From Verrucomicrobiales bacterium (GTDB lineage: Bacteria; Verrucomicrobiota; Verrucomicrobiia; Verrucomicrobiales; DEV007), in contig PAHQ01000082.1 of assembly GCA_002705125.1 (NCBI GenBank), forward strand, positions 17,552 to 23,740: a DNA stretch of 6,189 bases, read 5' to 3'. This document shows positions 1-6,055 of this stretch, in pieces (the stretch's first letter is position 1; every line of letters starts with the position of its first letter). The notes below the pieces were generated by a model, which was not told the DNA's origin, searched no databases, and saw only the letters and a program-made list of their open reading frames with translations. A program made the position numbers and the translations under genes.

Positions 1-445
1 TCTGCTTCCTCATATGAAAAAAATCATGAAACGATAATTCATCATGGAAGGCTCCATTCATCTTATGATGAAATATTTTTCCTGCCCCATTTACTTGATA
101 CCCAGCATCTTTGAACTTCTGAAAAATAGTTTTCCTATCAGGTAGAGCTTTGCGCCAATCACTATTATTTCCATATACCCCTGTAGTGGAGGGGCGGAGT
201 CCTGTTAAAACTGATACTCTTGAAGGATTACAAGCAGGTGACGGGCAATAAGCGCTTGTAAAAAGCATGCCCTTATTTGCAAGTCTTCTGATGTTGGGTG
301 TCTTAATTGGAGACTTCTCATCGAGTAACGAAATCCAATCATTCATATCATCGATAGCTATAAAAATGACATTGGGTTTTCCAGTCGAACTGGCATTATG
401 ATGGATGAATAACAAAAACAAGATATGTAACCGAAAAAACTTCAT
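1..445 (-). CDS. Secreted sulfatase, N-terminal part (runs off left edge)
   Basis: Type I sulfatase (alkaline phosphatase superfamily), which would hydrolyse sulfate esters, probably on a sulfated polysaccharide, in the periplasm or outside the cell. Only about 148 N-terminal residues are present; the family usually has 450-600. Translated from the complement of the ATG at 445-443, it shows a signal peptide (residues 1-18, MKFFRLH... ending HHNA), then KPNVIFIAIDDMNDW with metal-binding Asp32-Asp33, then TPNIRRLANKGMLFTSAYC, then CNPSR at residues 72-76. Cys72 is the residue converted to formylglycine (C-x-P-S-R, so the aerobic FGE-type Cys class). The following VSVLTGLRPSTTGVYGN stretch is typical of the iduronate-2-sulfatase-like group (perhaps SulfAtlas S1_7, from memory). 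GAGKIFH further on matches the usual GKxxH active-site segment. The substrate cannot be read from this part. There is no clear Shine-Dalgarno before the start. It is divergent from the K/A-rich gene at 528. Confidence 0.93.
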   Translation of the reverse strand, partial: MKFFRLHILFLLFIHHNASSTGKPNVIFIAIDDMNDWISLLDEKSPIKTPNIRRLANKGMLFTSAYCPSPACNPSRVSVLTGLRPSTTGVYGNNSDWRKALPDRKTIFQKFKDAGYQVNGAGKIFHHKMNGAFHDELSFHDFFHMRKQ

Positions 446-446
446 A

Positions 447-476
447 TTGAGATGTAATATCTTTATGAACTATGAC
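447..476 (+). promoter_or_regulatory. Possible sigma70-type promoter for the K/A-rich protein gene
   Basis: TTGAGA at 447-452 and TATGAC at 471-476 are separated by 18 bp. They match the -35 consensus at five of six and the -10 consensus at four of six positions, about 50 bp before the ATG at 528. The -35 box lies next to the sulfatase start codon on the other strand. AT-rich DNA gives such matches by chance, so this is a weak call. Confidence 0.25.
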
Positions 477-527
477 ATTAGTGAATATCAATCTATTTCA
501 TTCTTGAAAACTCAATAATCATTAACC

Positions 528-917
528 ATGAAAAAAATAACTTCATTATTTCTCACTCTCCTTCTGGCTATCGCCATTACTCCATCGAATGCCGATCATC
601 ATGAAAAGAGTGTTGAACAAGAAATCCAAGCAGCTCTAAAGGCCGGTAAGATAACGGAAAAGGAAGCCAAGGAAAAACTTGCGTACCTAGAGAGAAGAAA
701 AGCTGAAGCCAAAAAGATCGCAGAGACACAGAAAAAAACTAATAATACAACTAGCAAAAAAAAGACTAACCAAGTTACTGCAAAGAAAAAGGCAGCACAA
801 GAAGCTGCTAGAAAAAAAGCCGCTGCTAAGAAAAAAGCAGAATCAAAAAAAGCTCCTGCCAAGAAAAAGGCAGCACAAGAAGCTGCTAGAAAAAAAGCCG
901 CTGCTAAGAAAAAATAA
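528..917 (+). CDS. Small secreted Lys/Ala-rich protein with duplicated basic tail
   Basis: A 129-residue protein of unknown function. Residues 1-22 are a clear signal peptide (MKK, hydrophobic core LFLTLLLAIAI, likely cleavage SNA|DHH). Residues 29-57 (VEQEIQAALKAGKITEKEAK...) form a short helical segment of the 'A-x-x-x-G-K-I-T-x-x-E-A-x-x-x-L' type seen in many small planctomycetal and verrucomicrobial proteins and loosely like SHOCT. From about residue 58 the protein is almost only Lys, Ala, Glu, Gln, Arg, Ser and Thr, very basic, and probably a long helix or disordered. Two identical 18-residue blocks, KKKAAQEAARKKAAAKKK, sit at 86-103 and 112-129, the second ending the protein. The tail resembles histone H1-like C-terminal domains, but the signal peptide argues for an envelope or extracellular place, perhaps binding polyanions (inference). 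The start is the ATG at 528; no Shine-Dalgarno is visible. A terminator follows the stop. Confidence 0.8.
   Translation: MKKITSLFLTLLLAIAITPSNADHHEKSVEQEIQAALKAGKITEKEAKEKLAYLERRKAEAKKIAETQKKTNNTTSKKKTNQVTAKKKAAQEAARKKAAAKKKAESKKAPAKKKAAQEAARKKAAAKKK
783..914 (+). repeat. Two exact 54-bp direct repeats inside the K/A-rich gene
   Basis: The copies are 783-836 and 861-914, identical over 54 bp including third codon positions, with period 78 bp and a 24-bp spacer at 837-860. With one mismatch the match extends leftwards to 778 and 856. The period is a multiple of three, so the frame is kept. Identity at synonymous sites points to a recent in-frame duplication or ongoing slippage or recombination. 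Confidence 0.95.
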
Positions 918-951
918 AAACCGCCGGTATATAACCTTATTTTAACAAATT

Positions 952-981
952 AAAGGCACTGAATTTTCAGTGCCTTTTTTT
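952..981 (+). terminator. Intrinsic terminator after the K/A-rich gene
   Basis: A perfect inverted repeat has arms 952-962 (AAAGGCACTGA) and 967-977 (TCAGTGCCTTT), with a 4-base loop, and runs into a T tract at 975-981. It lies 35 bp after the stop codon at 915-917 and 45 bp before the next gene on the same strand, so the propeller gene is probably transcribed separately or by read-through. Confidence 0.88.
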
Positions 982-1025
982 ATTATTTTATCGTATCTAT
1001 AAGCAAATAATTATTAATCTTAGAA

Positions 1026-2600
1026 ATGTCAAAATTACCCTGCTGCTTTCTTGTAATCCTGATCACTTTATCGTTGCCTCTAAAAGGTGAGAATGCGCTC
1101 AAAATTGGAAAGCAAAAACAATTACTGTTTGATAACTATATAATTGAAGAGACCCAAAACTTGACTCTTGAAGTTGGCCAAGCAACGAAACATGGAGTCG
1201 TAATGGAACCTACACTTCCAACAGATTTTCAAACTGGAAAGGTCCACGATGGACCGGATGGAGGTGCCGGCTATGAATTCGGAGAGTCCTGTTTTTGCTG
1301 GTTTTTTTCACCCCATTGGGATGAAGACAAAAAAAAATTTCGTCTTTGGTACATGTCAAGCAAGCGCCCCGGAAGTGGCATTGCATACGCCGAGTCAATT
1401 GATGGTATAAAGTGGACAAAACCTCTTATTTCCAAAAACGGCAAAAGTAATTTAATCAATTGGAAAGAGCGTTTACCTATTCTCAGGCAAAATAAAAAAA
1501 GAGATCTATTGGATCTTGGCGTGGATGGGATCACGGTCACAATCGATCCGAGCCTACCATTTGGCCACAAGGAGAAATACAAAATTGCCTTCTATCCTAA
1601 TATGGGAGGACAAGATGGACGGACAAGACTTGGGTATTCATCTGATGGAATAAATTGGAGCTTTTACAATGAAGGATATCCCGTTACAGGCCGTGCCGCG
1701 GACACAAATAATCAAATTCATTGGAATCCAATTACCAAAAAATATCTTCTACACTGCAGACAAGATTTTGCTGCTGGTGGAGGGGTAGGCGAATTACGAG
1801 GTGTAAGAATAATGGAGCACACAAAAGAAAATGATTTAATGAACCACCCTAAAGCATGGAAAACCCTGAAAACTTTTACTCTTGAAGATCCAGATAAAAG
1901 TGTAATAGATGGAACAAATATACCAGTTTACCAAATTCATACTTTTCCGATGTGGTACTATGAAGGCATTTGGTTTGCCTTAACTGATATTTTAGCGGCT
2001 ACAAATCGTCCCGTTCCAGAGGGCGAACAAGATTTCCATACAAGACATGAAAATGGGGTATGGGAATTCTACATGTCTCCATCTAGGGATGCCGTGAATT
2101 ATGACTTCTCGCTAGCGGCATACCCAAGAAAACCACTAATTCCTCGAGGAGGAGATGGCGCATTTGATAAAGACTGCGCTAGACCTCCATCAAATATAAT
2201 CACAAAAAATAACGAGCACTGGATCTATTACTTGGCGACGAATGAACGGTGGGGAGCAAGAAAATGGGATGCCCGGTTAGCATTAGCTAAACTAAGACTA
2301 GATGGATTCTTTTTTCTTAAGGCAAAAAATGAAGAAGGAACCATAATCACAAAACCCTTTGTTTTTGATGGAGAGTCTCTCGAAGTAAATACCAGTTCAT
2401 TAAATGGATACATTAAAATAGAAATGCTTGATCAAGATGGAAATACAGTAGCATCAAGTAAAACTTATCGAGGATATGACAACATTAGACTTAATCCAGA
2501 ATGGAATGAACGAAACAGCTTAAAACAATTCAAAGGAGAAAACATTCGCCTTAAATTTATTTTAATGAATTCAAAAATATTTTCATTCAAGGTGAATTGA
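1026..2600 (+). CDS. Secreted GH32/GH43-like five-bladed beta-propeller protein
   Basis: A 524-residue exported protein of the glycosyl hydrolase 32/43-like superfamily. The signal peptide is roughly residues 1-21 (LPCCFLVILITLSLPLKG). The mature start 'LKIGKQKQLLFDNYIIE' (25-41) is the usual opening of a large group of planctomycetal and verrucomicrobial propeller proteins ('I-G-x-x-x-Q-L-F-I-D-D-Y-L-I-E'). Blade signatures follow: FRLWYMS (105-111) with YAESIDGIKW (121-130), then YSSDGINW (204-211) and FYMSPSRDAVNYD (348-360). The S-x-D-G-x-x-W repeats are the Asp-box-like turns of this fold. DGFFFLKA (426-433) leads to a C-terminal beta-sandwich (about 445-523) with GYIKIEMLDQDGNTV and GENIRLKFILMNSKIFSF. 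Family relatives are presumed sugar-active, but catalytic acids cannot be assigned from sequence alone and the substrate is unknown. The ATG at 1026 preserves the signal peptide; no good ribosome site precedes it. The gene is convergent with the gene at 2718. Confidence 0.82.
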   Translation: MSKLPCCFLVILITLSLPLKGENALKIGKQKQLLFDNYIIEETQNLTLEVGQATKHGVVMEPTLPTDFQTGKVHDGPDGGAGYEFGESCFCWFFSPHWDEDKKKFRLWYMSSKRPGSGIAYAESIDGIKWTKPLISKNGKSNLINWKERLPILRQNKKRDLLDLGVDGITVTIDPSLPFGHKEKYKIAFYPNMGGQDGRTRLGYSSDGINWSFYNEGYPVTGRAADTNNQIHWNPITKKYLLHCRQDFAAGGGVGELRGVRIMEHTKENDLMNHPKAWKTLKTFTLEDPDKSVIDGTNIPVYQIHTFPMWYYEGIWFALTDILAATNRPVPEGEQDFHTRHENGVWEFYMSPSRDAVNYDFSLAAYPRKPLIPRGGDGAFDKDCARPPSNIITKNNEHWIYYLATNERWGARKWDARLALAKLRLDGFFFLKAKNEEGTIITKPFVFDGESLEVNTSSLNGYIKIEMLDQDGNTVASSKTYRGYDNIRLNPEWNERNSLKQFKGENIRLKFILMNSKIFSFKVN

Positions 2601-2653
2601 AGGAAAACTAACAAATTAATTCCAAGTAAAACGTTCGTTATACCAATTGAAAC

Positions 2654-2687
2654 AAAAAAAAGGCGAGGGATATTTCCTCGCCCTTTT
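2654..2687. terminator. Bidirectional terminator between convergent genes
   Basis: The arms GGCGAGG (2662-2668) and CCTCGCC (2676-2682) form a GC-rich hairpin with a 7-base loop, part of which may pair as well. On the minus strand it is followed by eight T (complement of 2661-2654), a strong terminator for the gene at 2718-3539. On the plus strand it is followed by C then TTTT (2684-2687), a weaker terminator for the propeller gene ending at 2600. It lies within the 117-bp convergent gap. Confidence 0.8.
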
Positions 2688-2717
2688 GAAATAATTTATA
2701 ATCTGTTTTTTGGGAGA

Positions 2718-3539
2718 TTATTTTTTAAGCTCAATTGAACTTAAATCTTCTAAGTATTCAAGGTACTCGGTTTCTGTTTCTCCTCCATCTTGATGTATCG
2801 CATTCCAGCCTTCAAGGTACTTTACCCAAGTCCCCTCACCATGCTTAGCTTCATAAATTTTTCCTAAACTTCCCCACTCACGAAACTTACCAAACTCTTC
2901 CCAAGTGTTAAAGCCAATCCAACGCCCAAAAGCCATATAATCCCCCCCTGAATCAAAACGCATCACTTGCCCTTGAAACTTTAACCCACTAGCCGCAAGC
3001 GCTTCAGACATCTTTGTTTCATGTATCGTCTTTTTTTGATACATACCAGGCTTCATCTTCCACTTATAAAGAGCACCGTATCTTGCTTGCTCACCTTCGC
3101 CTAGGTTATTGTACTTAGTTCCTGGAATGGTGAGCCAAACTTCTGCTGGTGCATTAGCGTTTTTTTGTAGAGGGGTAATATTCTCAAGCCAGTATGCGCT
3201 TTCCTCATTGTCACGAGGAATATTGACAGTATTACTTGTATTTTTCTTATCAAAATCTGCCCACGAAGACACTCCAAAGAGTCTCGCATATTGACCCGTC
3301 CTAGGCCCTGTTAACACCTTATAAGTAAACCATAAATCTGAACCTTCAGAACGGTTATACTTTTGAGTTTTCTCTGCAACTGCATCCTCAAATTCCTTTG
3401 CTTTTTCCACTTCAACTTCAATATGTCGCACCACATAGATTGAAGGTTCTTTTTTGTTTTCTGTTTTCACATGGTCATCAGCAAGGCCAATGTTTGTTAA
3501 TCCACTCAGTATAGCTGTTAGAACAATTAAATTTTTCAT
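2718..3539 (-). CDS. Secreted protein with two ferredoxin-like (dimeric alpha-beta barrel type) repeats, function unknown
   Basis: A 273-residue exported protein. Residues 1-20 form a signal peptide (MKNLIVLTAILSGLTNIGLA|DDH). The mature part looks like two related halves: about 34-125, opening YVVRHIEVEVEKAKEFEDAV, and about 153-245, opening YGALYKWKMKPGMYQKKTI. Each half has a strand, an amphipathic helix, then a 'G-x-Y ... S/T-W-x-D/E-F' block: GQYARLFGVSSWADF (82-96) and GDYMAFGRWIGFNTWEEF (199-216). That layout resembles NIPSNAP/ABM-like folds in which two domains make one barrel. The fold call is my inference, and I recognise no named family and no catalytic motif. The ATG at 3539 is the only start that keeps the signal peptide; each leader repeat carries an in-frame TAA, so no longer start exists. 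No Shine-Dalgarno is visible. It sits alone on its transcript, between a repeat-bearing leader and a bidirectional terminator. Confidence 0.8.
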   Translation of the reverse strand: MKNLIVLTAILSGLTNIGLADDHVKTENKKEPSIYVVRHIEVEVEKAKEFEDAVAEKTQKYNRSEGSDLWFTYKVLTGPRTGQYARLFGVSSWADFDKKNTSNTVNIPRDNEESAYWLENITPLQKNANAPAEVWLTIPGTKYNNLGEGEQARYGALYKWKMKPGMYQKKTIHETKMSEALAASGLKFQGQVMRFDSGGDYMAFGRWIGFNTWEEFGKFREWGSLGKIYEAKHGEGTWVKYLEGWNAIHQDGGETETEYLEYLEDLSSIELKK

Positions 3540-3546
3540 CAGTTGG

Positions 3547-3593
3547 TTTAATCTTTAGTTTAATCTTTAGTTTAATCTTTAGTTTAATCTTTA
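3547..3593 (-). repeat. Four tandem 12-bp repeats in the leader of the 2718-3539 gene
   Basis: On the plus strand the unit is TTTAATCTTTAG, at 3547-3558, 3559-3570, 3571-3582 and 3583-3593 (the last copy is complete for 11 of 12). On the coding strand it reads CTAAAGATTAAA and ends 7 bp before the ATG at 3539. All copies are identical. The unit would fall in the untranslated leader if the promoter at 3601-3628 is used. Each copy also offers TAAACT at the junctions, a passable -10 box, so the repeats might alternatively be part of the promoter. Confidence 0.95.
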
Positions 3594-3600
3594 AACCATG

Positions 3601-3628
3601 TTGATAACAAAACCACAATTACTATCAA
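3601..3628 (-). promoter_or_regulatory. Candidate promoter of the 2718-3539 gene (symmetric)
   Basis: On the minus strand, TTGATA (3628-3623) and TATCAA (3606-3601) are separated by 16 bp. They match the -35 consensus at five of six and the -10 consensus at four of six positions. Transcription would start near 3594, at the edge of the 12-bp repeats, giving a leader of about 55 nt. The two boxes are reverse complements, so the plus strand reads the same TTGATA-N16-TATCAA. The element could therefore also be a two-fold symmetric binding site. Confidence 0.35.
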
Positions 3629-3668
3629 TAACATAAACGTGAAATTTATGTAATACTTTCAGAACCTA

Positions 3669-4052
3669 TTAACCTTCAGGGAAAGGCATGACATTAATTC
3701 TACCGTCATCACTTAATATAATTTTATCTTTCGTGCTCATATTAGGAGTGAAATAAGAAATACCACTTTTCTTGTAATTAACTTTGTTGAGGACACCTTC
3801 AAAACTTCCTCCGTCTTCACTTTTACTATAAAAGCGTAATCTCTTGGACTCACCATTAGTGATTTCATCAAAATAAAAATCCTCACCTCCTGCGCTAATT
3901 TTCACATTAGTCCAGATATTGGATCCTTGATTAATTATTACTAAGTTGTTTCTAAGAGATAAGTTATATTTATAAAAAACTAGCGCTACAATCACAAGAA
4001 GCAGAACAGAAAAAAACTTCAATGAAGATGAAGCAATTGATTTATTTTTCAT
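3669..4052 (-). CDS. Small single-pass membrane protein, unknown function
   Basis: A 127-residue protein if started at the ATG at 4052-4050. A TTG at 4058, immediately after the upstream stop codon, would add two residues, but the ATG is the likelier start. Residues 13-27 (FFSVLLLVIVALVFY) are a hydrophobic segment after a basic N-terminus (MKNKS...K12), so it is an N-terminal anchor or uncleaved signal with the rest outside the cytoplasm. The exported part (about 30-127) is rich in beta-type patterns and charged turns: LVIINQGSNIWTNVKISAGG, then DEITNGESKRLRFYS. This suggests a small beta-sandwich. I recognise no family and no catalytic motif. It starts 6 bp after the stop of the DUF6174-like gene, so the two are almost certainly co-transcribed and perhaps translationally coupled. 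Confidence 0.7.
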   Translation of the reverse strand: MKNKSIASSSLKFFSVLLLVIVALVFYKYNLSLRNNLVIINQGSNIWTNVKISAGGEDFYFDEITNGESKRLRFYSKSEDGGSFEGVLNKVNYKKSGISYFTPNMSTKDKIILSDDGRINVMPFPEG

Positions 4053-4058
4053 AACCAA

Positions 4059-4718
4059 TTATTTAGGTATTACCCGAATTATTCTCCAATTCTGCTCCTC
4101 ATCTGCCAACATTCTTTCGAAGTCTATATAAACTGACTTCGTATAACCAAGTTCTTTGTCATAAATAACGTCAATCTGGTCGGCTCGATTATCAATGTAA
4201 TACCGTAAATGATTAAACCACTCATCAACTGTTCTTTGCTGTGGTGGTTCAAACCAGTTAGAGTCAATAGCTTCTGCACTAATCACTTTATTATTTTGAA
4301 CTGTAACTAACCCATGCCAGAAGAACCAGGAAACCCCCCAATTTATCTCCATCACATAATCATTTAAGTTAGCATCAGACCATATTTGTTTATGTTTAAT
4401 AAAGTCATCTAGATATGGAACAACCATTTCTCCCTTTCTTGCTCTGAAATATCGTGCCTTCAAAGGGAATCGCATAGACACCCTGACAATATTATTTTCT
4501 TTAAAAGAATCCAGATCTTCCCAATTATTTAAATCGTTGGAAGACTGGAGAACCCATGAATCAGAGCCAGTTAAATCACCCTCCAATGAGATTGAATATT
4601 CTCCTATTAATCGACTATAATTAACATTCAATTGAATCTCCTGATTTCCTCTTAATAAGGAATACTCATTATTAAAAAACACTAAAAGAAAAAAAATCAG
4701 GATAGTATTAATATTCAT
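4059..4718 (-). CDS. Secreted DUF6174-like protein
   Basis: A 219-residue exported protein. The N-terminus (MNINTILIFFLLVFF, residues 1-15) is a signal peptide with uncertain cleavage near residue 20-25. Residues 55-94 (WVLQSSNDLNNWEDL ... ARYFRARK) match a beta-sandwich segment common in exported verrucomicrobial proteins. Residues 105-216 look like DUF6174: DDFIKHKQIWSDANLNDYVM, then HGLVTVQNNKVISAE (134-148), RTVDEWFN (162-169) and DVIYDKELGYTKSVYID (183-199). That order of 'W ... Y ... V-x-V-x-x-x-x-V ... T-V-D-E-x-F ... Y-D-x-x-x-G-Y' is how I recognise the family; its biochemical role is not known to me. The part where relatives often carry Cys residues (about 124-134) has none here. 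The ATG at 4718 follows AGAAG by only 2 bases, a poor ribosome site. It heads a two-gene unit and is divergent from the regulator. Confidence 0.75.
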   Translation of the reverse strand: MNINTILIFFLLVFFNNEYSLLRGNQEIQLNVNYSRLIGEYSISLEGDLTGSDSWVLQSSNDLNNWEDLDSFKENNIVRVSMRFPLKARYFRARKGEMVVPYLDDFIKHKQIWSDANLNDYVMEINWGVSWFFWHGLVTVQNNKVISAEAIDSNWFEPPQQRTVDEWFNHLRYYIDNRADQIDVIYDKELGYTKSVYIDFERMLADEEQNWRIIRVIPK

Positions 4719-4749
4719 ATCTTCTTTTAATATTAATTAAAGTTACAAG

Positions 4750-4761
4750 GTTTTATAAAAC
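4750..4761. promoter_or_regulatory. 12-bp perfect palindrome upstream of the DUF6174-like gene
   Basis: GTTTTATAAAAC is a perfect palindrome whose inner end is 31 bp before the ATG at 4718. It contains TATAAA on the minus strand, which could be the -10 box of that gene, though I find no well-spaced -35. It may equally be a binding site or an AT-rich chance palindrome. Confidence 0.3.
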
Positions 4762-4780
4762 TTACCATTCTTTGAACTAT

Positions 4781-4839
4781 ACCCCATAAGGGAACAAGTA
4801 TACTCAACTATAAGTTAGACTACTGAACCCTTTTAGGGG
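4781..4839. promoter_or_regulatory. Two operator-like ACCC-N5-GGG elements in the divergent spacer
   Basis: Element 1 is ACCCCATAAGGGA (4781-4793) and element 2 is ACCCTTTTAGGGG (4827-4839). They agree at 9 of 13 positions, share the CCC-N5-GGG dyad, and their centres are 46 bp apart. TATACT (4799-4804), a possible -10 box for the regulator, lies between them, so a protein bound to both could block that promoter. Element 2 also contains the only purine-rich stretch (AGGGG, 4835-4839) ahead of the GTG start, 11 bp upstream, so it could double as a ribosome site. I find no third copy in the window. The role as operator is inference. Confidence 0.45.
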
Positions 4840-4850
4840 TTAATTAAAGT

Positions 4851-5927
4851 GTGCACCAACTAAGACTCTTATCCGCCGCTGAACAAGTCGCAGAACATCT
4901 TCTTACTGAAATAAAATCAGGTCACTTTGCGGCTGAATTTCCCGGCGCGATTAAATTATCGAAGAAGCTAGGGGTTAATCATAAGACGATGGAATCAGCC
5001 CTGCAAATATTAGAGAAAAAACGGATCTTGATAAATAATGGAACAAGAAAAAGCAGAACATTAAATAACAAGTCAATTACTGGGACAGAAAATAAATGCT
5101 TAAGGGTCGCCATCTTACCTATTGAAAAAAGTGATGAAAATGTAAACTACATTATTGAGCTAAAAAACTTACTTGAAGACAATGGGCACCAACCTTTCTT
5201 CACTGATAAGTGTCTCATGGGTTTAGGGATGGATATTAAAAAAATCTCCCGCTTTATAAAAAAAAATAAAGCTGACGCATGGATTGTAAATGCAGCCTCC
5301 AGAGAAGTATTACAATGGTTTTCGTCACAAAACATACATACATTTGCGCTTTTTGGTCATTATCTTGATGTGCCAATAGCTGCAATATCGCCAAAAAAAT
5401 CTACCGCAATCATAAAAGCCACCAAGCACCTTGTAGGGCTCGGCCATCAACGAATCTCACTACTTTGTCGTAAACACCTACGCTCACCAGATCCTACTCC
5501 AGTGGTATCTGCAATGTTGGCAGAACTAGAGAAATCCGGAATCAAGACTAGCGAATTTAACTTACCTGAATGGGAAGAAACTAAAGAAGGATACAATAAG
5601 ATTCTAAATTCACTTTTTAAAATCACTCCACCCACAGCAATTATTGCAGATGAAGCATTCATGTACACAGCTGCACTCCAACACTTATCTTCAATTGGCC
5701 TTAGAGTGCCTAAAGATGTTTCATTAATTTGTACTGACAATGATCCCAACTTTGAATGGTGCACTCCTTCAGTAAGCCATATAAAATGGGATACTAGACC
5801 AGTTATCAGAAGAATTATTCGTTGGGCAAACAATATCAGTAATGGCAATAATGACATCAAGCAATCCGTAGTTGTAGCAGATTTCGTAACAGGTCAAACT
5901 ATAGCGCCACCCCCGAAAGGATCATAG
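4851..5927 (+). CDS. GntR/LacI-type transcriptional regulator
   Basis: A 358-residue cytoplasmic regulator that probably senses a sugar. Residues 8-70 form a GntR-type winged helix: AAEQVAEHLLTEIKSGHF, then P31-GAIKLSKKLGVNHKTMESAL (helix-turn-helix about 32-60), then the wing KKRILINNGTRKSRTL. Residues 84-350 resemble a LacI-family periplasmic-binding-like sensor (LRVAILPI; KKADAW-type end of the first subdomain; KATKHLVGLGHQRISLL at about 189-205; TAIIADEAF; VPKDVSLICTDNDP). The C-terminal EWCTPSVSHIKWDTRPVIRR is a pattern I associate with marine verrucomicrobial regulators near sulfatase genes. The start is GTG at 4851: an in-frame TAA lies at 4845-4847 and the next Met (residue 47) would cut through the helix-turn-helix. 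It is divergent from the DUF6174-like gene across 132 bp with two operator-like sites, so autoregulation and control of that gene pair are plausible. Targets are not shown by the sequence. Confidence 0.88.
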   Translation: MHQLRLLSAAEQVAEHLLTEIKSGHFAAEFPGAIKLSKKLGVNHKTMESALQILEKKRILINNGTRKSRTLNNKSITGTENKCLRVAILPIEKSDENVNYIIELKNLLEDNGHQPFFTDKCLMGLGMDIKKISRFIKKNKADAWIVNAASREVLQWFSSQNIHTFALFGHYLDVPIAAISPKKSTAIIKATKHLVGLGHQRISLLCRKHLRSPDPTPVVSAMLAELEKSGIKTSEFNLPEWEETKEGYNKILNSLFKITPPTAIIADEAFMYTAALQHLSSIGLRVPKDVSLICTDNDPNFEWCTPSVSHIKWDTRPVIRRIIRWANNISNGNNDIKQSVVVADFVTGQTIAPPPKGS

Positions 5928-5944
5928 CGTATCTTGATTAGTTT

Positions 5945-5978
5945 ACAGATTTATTCTTAAAATAATTTCATCTGTTTT
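5945..5978 (+). terminator. Possible weak terminator after the regulator
   Basis: ACAGAT (5945-5950) pairs with ATCTGT (5970-5975), with an inner TTATT (5951-5955)/AATAA (5961-5965) stem, a 4-base bulge at 5966-5969, and a short T run at 5975-5978. It lies 18 bp after the stop codon. The hairpin is AT-rich and imperfect, so termination would be weak at best. Confidence 0.35.
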
Positions 5979-6055
5979 CAGTATTTGATGGATTCAAAGC
6001 GCATTACTCAATTCGAAATTGTGAATACCTAATATCCATTATAGGATCAATCAAT

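Noticed and set aside
599..862. Minus-strand open frame rich in Phe and Ala opposite the K/A-rich gene
   Set aside because: It is the antisense of AAA/GCA-type codons, which read as Phe and Cys/Ala; it has no start context, and the plus-strand gene has a signal peptide and a terminator.
1041..1046. Cys6-Cys7 of the propeller protein as a lipobox
   Set aside because: The Cys pair comes before the hydrophobic core rather than after it, so it cannot be a lipoprotein cleavage site.
1210..1582. Two minus-strand open frames inside the propeller gene
   Set aside because: They overlap a gene with clear family motifs in frame +, and their translations show no domain or signal features.
3547..3593. 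Repeat array considered as a CRISPR
   Set aside because: The units are 12 bp and directly abutting with no spacers, and there are no cas genes.
3631..3651. Inverted repeat ACATAAA/TTTATGT as a terminator for the 3669-4052 gene
   Set aside because: The 7-bp stem is AT-only apart from one pair, and no T run follows on the minus strand.
4053..4058. TTG at 4058 as start of the small membrane protein
   Set aside because: It abuts the previous stop with no ribosome site, and an ATG lies two codons downstream; the difference is only two residues before the basic N-terminus.
5447..5860. 137-codon minus-strand open frame inside the regulator
   Set aside because: It lies wholly within the sensor domain coding region, which has recognisable LacI-type motifs on the plus strand; the reverse translation looks random.
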